From NCBI GenBank assembly GCA_030158485.1, contig JAOASS010000006.1:151312-215311 (forward strand): a stretch of DNA of 64,000 bases, read 5' to 3'. Below are positions 61,592-64,000 of this stretch, piece by piece (positions within the stretch are counted from its first letter, which is position 1; every line of letters starts with the position of its first letter). The DNA comes from Pseudobdellovibrionaceae bacterium. Its GTDB lineage: Bacteria > Bdellovibrionota > Bdellovibrionia > Bdellovibrionales > Bdellovibrionaceae. Made by a program: the position numbers and the translations under genes. A model generated the notes under the pieces. It saw only the letters and a program-made list of their open reading frames with translations, was not told the DNA's origin and searched no databases.

Positions 61592-62539
61592 ATGGAATTC
61601 AAATCACTTCCCGATGTCGCAAGCCAAATAAATCACTTAAAAGATTCAAAAGAATTTTTTAGCGGATTGTCGTGGGTTGGAATGGAAAAAGTCCAAATGC
61701 CGATTTCATGGAAGGGGCAGATTTTAAGTGCCGAAGTCAAAGCTCAAGTTGATTTAAGTAAAGGAGCATCTCGCGGTATTCACATGTCCCGATTGTATAC
61801 TCTGATGTCAGATTCTTTGACAACGCGAACTCTTTCATGGGTTCAGTTAGAAGAACTCGTTCAAATGTTTATCGATTCACAAAATGGAATCAGCCAAGCC
61901 GCTCGAATTCAAGTGAAGTTTCAACTGCCGCTAGAAAGAAAAGCTTTGAAAAGTGGAATGAAGGGTTGGCGACTTTACCCGGTGGAAATGCAAGTGATGA
62001 AAAGTTCCATTGTTCCATCTTTAAATAAAATAAATCCTATTCAAAGACTTTTAAAAGCCGAAATTCTTTACTCTTCAACTTGTCCAGCAAGTACAGCTTT
62101 AAGCCGTGAACTCTGGAGACAAGATCTCAAGACCACTTTTTCTGAAAACGAAAAGTTGTCACTGCAAAGCGTGGATCAGTGGTTTGAAAATCAAATTGGA
62201 ATGCCAGGGACTCCACATGCTCAAAGATCACGGGCCGAGGTTCAAGTGCAATTGTCGGATGCCGGTTTAGATTTTGGTCCCACCGATCTGATCGTCGGGA
62301 TTGAAGAATCTTTACAGACACCTGTCCAGACTCTTGTTAAGCGAATTGACGAGCAGGAATTTGCCCGTTTGAATGGGCAAAATCCTATGTTCTGTGAAGA
62401 TGCGGCTCGAAAAGTTCAATCCTGGTTGAATTCATTTGAGTTTATTGATTTCTATAAAGGCACTTTCGAGCACCAGGAAAGCTTGCATCCTCATAACGCA
62501 GTTGCGGTTATTGAGAAAAATAAAGAATCTATTTCATAA
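61592..62539 (+). CDS. folE2: GTP cyclohydrolase FolE2 (type IB)
   Basis: A 315-residue enzyme of the GCYH-IB family, which makes 7,8-dihydroneopterin triphosphate like FolE but works with metals other than zinc. The signatures LPDVASQ at the start, KGASRGIHMSRLYTLM and the active-site YSSTCPASTALSRELW (Cys) are present. In many bacteria folE2 is the zinc-sparing copy under Zur control; a half-site TGTTATAA at 61572-61579 is too little to claim that. It is divergent from maf. Confidence 0.92.
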   Translation: MEFKSLPDVASQINHLKDSKEFFSGLSWVGMEKVQMPISWKGQILSAEVKAQVDLSKGASRGIHMSRLYTLMSDSLTTRTLSWVQLEELVQMFIDSQNGISQAARIQVKFQLPLERKALKSGMKGWRLYPVEMQVMKSSIVPSLNKINPIQRLLKAEILYSSTCPASTALSRELWRQDLKTTFSENEKLSLQSVDQWFENQIGMPGTPHAQRSRAEVQVQLSDAGLDFGPTDLIVGIEESLQTPVQTLVKRIDEQEFARLNGQNPMFCEDAARKVQSWLNSFEFIDFYKGTFEHQESLHPHNAVAVIEKNKESIS

Positions 62540-62561
62540 AATCGGAGCATTGCCCTGAGTT

Positions 62562-62580
62562 GAGAATGATTATTATTTAC
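62562..62580. promoter_or_regulatory. Fur-box-like site upstream of fur
   Basis: This 19-base stretch (GAGAATGATTATTATTTAC) matches the Fur consensus GATAATGATAATCATTATC at 14 of 19 positions, 31 bases before the fur start. Likely autoregulation. Confidence 0.55.
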
Positions 62581-62611
62581 TTATCGTGAAAGCCCACGCT
62601 ATATCTTCAAC

Positions 62612-63103
62612 ATGGAAAAAACAGAATTCACATTTTTACCGCGTCAAAAAGATGAAGATATTGTCATTCATGATGACTCTTTTAACGAAGATGAACTCAA
62701 GGCTTTGATTCGCCGAATGAATCTTAAAGTCACTTCACAGCGGCTTCTGATTTTGTATGCATTATGTGAAGGTCGTCGGCACGTGACGGCTCAAGAGCTT
62801 TATGAAAAAGTTGTAAAAAAAGATTCTTCCATTGGTTTTGCAACAGTGTATCGATTTTTGCGTCATATGAATGAACAAAAATTTGTAACGGAAGTTCGAA
62901 TGGGTGGTTTGCCCGCACGTTACGAATTGACTCCGAAAAGTCATCACGATCATCTGACTTGTTCTGACTGTGGACAAATTGTTGAGTTCGAAAATAAGCA
63001 GATTGAAGTTTTACAGGAAAAAGTAGCCAAACAATTTGGCTTTACACTGAATCACCACGTCCTCGAGTTGTACGGAATTTGCCCTCAGTGCCAAGTTAAA
63101 TAA
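62612..63103 (+). CDS. fur: Ferric uptake regulator Fur
   Basis: A 163-residue iron-responsive repressor. The winged helix (LKVTSQRLLILYALCEGRRHVTAQELYEK ... GFATVYRFLRHMNEQKFV) is followed by the metal-binding region SHHDHLTCSDCGQIVEFEN (HHDH and CxxC) and a C-terminal CPQC. This is typical Fur; the other Fur-type protein of the window (23496-23909) lacks the cysteines. No ribosome site is seen before ATG 62612; a TATATC element ten bases ahead may mean a very short leader. Confidence 0.93.
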   Translation: MEKTEFTFLPRQKDEDIVIHDDSFNEDELKALIRRMNLKVTSQRLLILYALCEGRRHVTAQELYEKVVKKDSSIGFATVYRFLRHMNEQKFVTEVRMGGLPARYELTPKSHHDHLTCSDCGQIVEFENKQIEVLQEKVAKQFGFTLNHHVLELYGICPQCQVK

Positions 63104-63184
63104 AATTTCTTAAATTAGTCCTTTCAAAAGTGTTCCCGCATCAATAGATGACACGCCGTCACGCCTAAGGTAACTGTCTCACCT

Positions 63185-64000
63185 ATGGATATCGTTGTGA
63201 AGGGGGCTCGGGAACACAATCTGAAAGATGTGAGTGTGACCATCCCTCGGAATCAAATTACAGTATTTACCGGATTAAGCGGAAGTGGAAAATCTTCAAT
63301 TGCGTTTGACACGATATACGCTGAAGGTCAGCGTCGCTACGTTGAATCACTTTCTGCATACGCTCGAAATTTTTTAGAACAAATGAAAAAACCTGACGTT
63401 GAGTCTGTCACGGGTTTGAGTCCTGCAATTGCTATTGATCAAAAATCTGTTAGCTCAAACCCCCGCTCAACAGTTGGAACTGTAACCGAAGTTTATGATT
63501 ACCTCAGGCTACTTTACGCAAAACTAGGTCAAGCGGAATGTCCGACTCACCATATTTCGTTGAGTAGTACGACACCGCAGCTGATTTTAGAAGAGATTCT
63601 TAAAAAAGGCGAAGGTGCAAAATTTTTTGTTTTAGCTCCGATGGCTCAAGGTAAAAAAGGTGAATTTTTACAAGAATTTCAAAAGTGGGCAAAAGCAGGA
63701 TTTGTAAAAGCAAAAGTCGACGGAAAATTTATTGATTTAGCTAGCGCTGATAAACTTAAAAAAACTTTAGCACACGATATTGATCTTGTTGTCGATCAAG
63801 TCATTTTAAAACCAACGCTTCATAAGCGTTTAGCAGAAAGTTTAAATACAGCTCTATCCAAAGCTAATGGTCGCGTGATCATAGAAGATATGAAAGGTGT
63901 TCGCGTTGCTTACTCTCTTCATTCTTCATGTCCCGAGTGCGGATTTTCATGTCCAGATTTAGAGCCTCGACTATTTTCCTACAATAATCCTCGTGGAGCA
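63185..64000 (+). CDS. uvrA: Excinuclease ABC subunit A, N-terminal part (cut by window edge)
   Basis: The first 272 codons of a gene that runs off the right edge. The translation starts MDIVVKGAREHNLKDVSV and has Walker A GLSGSGKSS, the UvrA blocks YAEGQRRYVESLSAYARNFL and KPDVESVTGLSPAIAIDQK, and the first zinc-finger half CPECGFSCPDLEPRLFSYNNP. UvrA recognises DNA damage in nucleotide excision repair. ATG 63185 is 82 bases after fur; the ribosome site is weak. Confidence 0.95.
   Translation, partial: MDIVVKGAREHNLKDVSVTIPRNQITVFTGLSGSGKSSIAFDTIYAEGQRRYVESLSAYARNFLEQMKKPDVESVTGLSPAIAIDQKSVSSNPRSTVGTVTEVYDYLRLLYAKLGQAECPTHHISLSSTTPQLILEEILKKGEGAKFFVLAPMAQGKKGEFLQEFQKWAKAGFVKAKVDGKFIDLASADKLKKTLAHDIDLVVDQVILKPTLHKRLAESLNTALSKANGRVIIEDMKGVRVAYSLHSSCPECGFSCPDLEPRLFSYNNPRGA

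Noticed and set aside
1..64000. tRNA, rRNA, CRISPR arrays, insertion sequences, prophage or integrated elements.
   Set aside because: Scanned intergenic gaps by eye; no cloverleaf-like sequence, direct-repeat array, transposase, integrase or composition break was seen.

Overview
The window is 64 kb of an AT-rich, gene-dense Gram-negative chromosome. Gene content (TamA/TamB-type envelope export, LpxC, LptF/G permease, many signal-peptide outer-membrane proteins, an EEP-type nuclease, PilZ and TPR proteins, a methylcitrate cycle and an AhpC/AhpD/Dps/PerR operon) and the habit of short, tightly packed operons fit a low-GC member of the Bdellovibrionota (Bdellovibrio-like). That placement is from general gene content only; no rRNA is present. 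I saw no rRNA, tRNA, CRISPR array, prophage or insertion sequence, so this is mostly core chromosome.

Layout. 1-4.9 kb: the apaG 5' part, an EEP nuclease, leucyl aminopeptidase, a conserved protein of unknown function and a DUF502 membrane protein. 5-12.4 kb: a membrane-anchored subtilisin fused to a PilZ domain, MgtE, a heterodimeric ABC exporter and a 2OG-Fe(II) oxygenase. 12.4-21.8 kb: a Tat lipoprotein amine oxidase, two secreted proteins, folE, an outer-membrane protein, PepN, a VOC protein and a small barrel-like protein. 21.8-24 kb: a peroxide-defence operon (perR-like, ahpC, dps, ahpD) with a PerR-type operator. 24.1-28.9 kb: prpD-prpB-prpC plus a PhoD-like lipoprotein phosphatase. 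29-36.8 kb: a three-gene operon of a six-POTRA Omp85 protein, TamB and a helical repeat protein. 36.9-44.7 kb: efp, an outer-membrane protein, a TPR protein, ruvC-ruvA-ruvB, asparaginase, lpxC and alanine dehydrogenase. 44.7-52.9 kb: a minimal ComEC, a TPR and a LysM protein, DprA, an LptF/G permease, a pseudo-receiver protein, thioredoxin and a lytic transglycosylase, with two candidate small RNAs in the gaps. 52.9-59.7 kb: the cell-elongation operon mreC-mreD-mrdA-rodA (no mreB beside it), a PpiD/SurA-like isomerase and a degenerate PTPS-like protein. 59.8-64 kb: YceI, cytidine deaminase, Maf, FolE2, Fur and the start of uvrA.

The points most worth a second look are: the subtilisin-TM-PilZ fusion; two intergenic transcription units that look like small RNAs (one displays an AAGGAT hairpin loop of the CsrA-binding type); a perfect 20-bp inverted repeat inside ruvA; a terminator hairpin that contains the start codon of the next gene; a PerR-like regulator without its structural zinc cysteines; and a short ComEC reduced to its membrane core.
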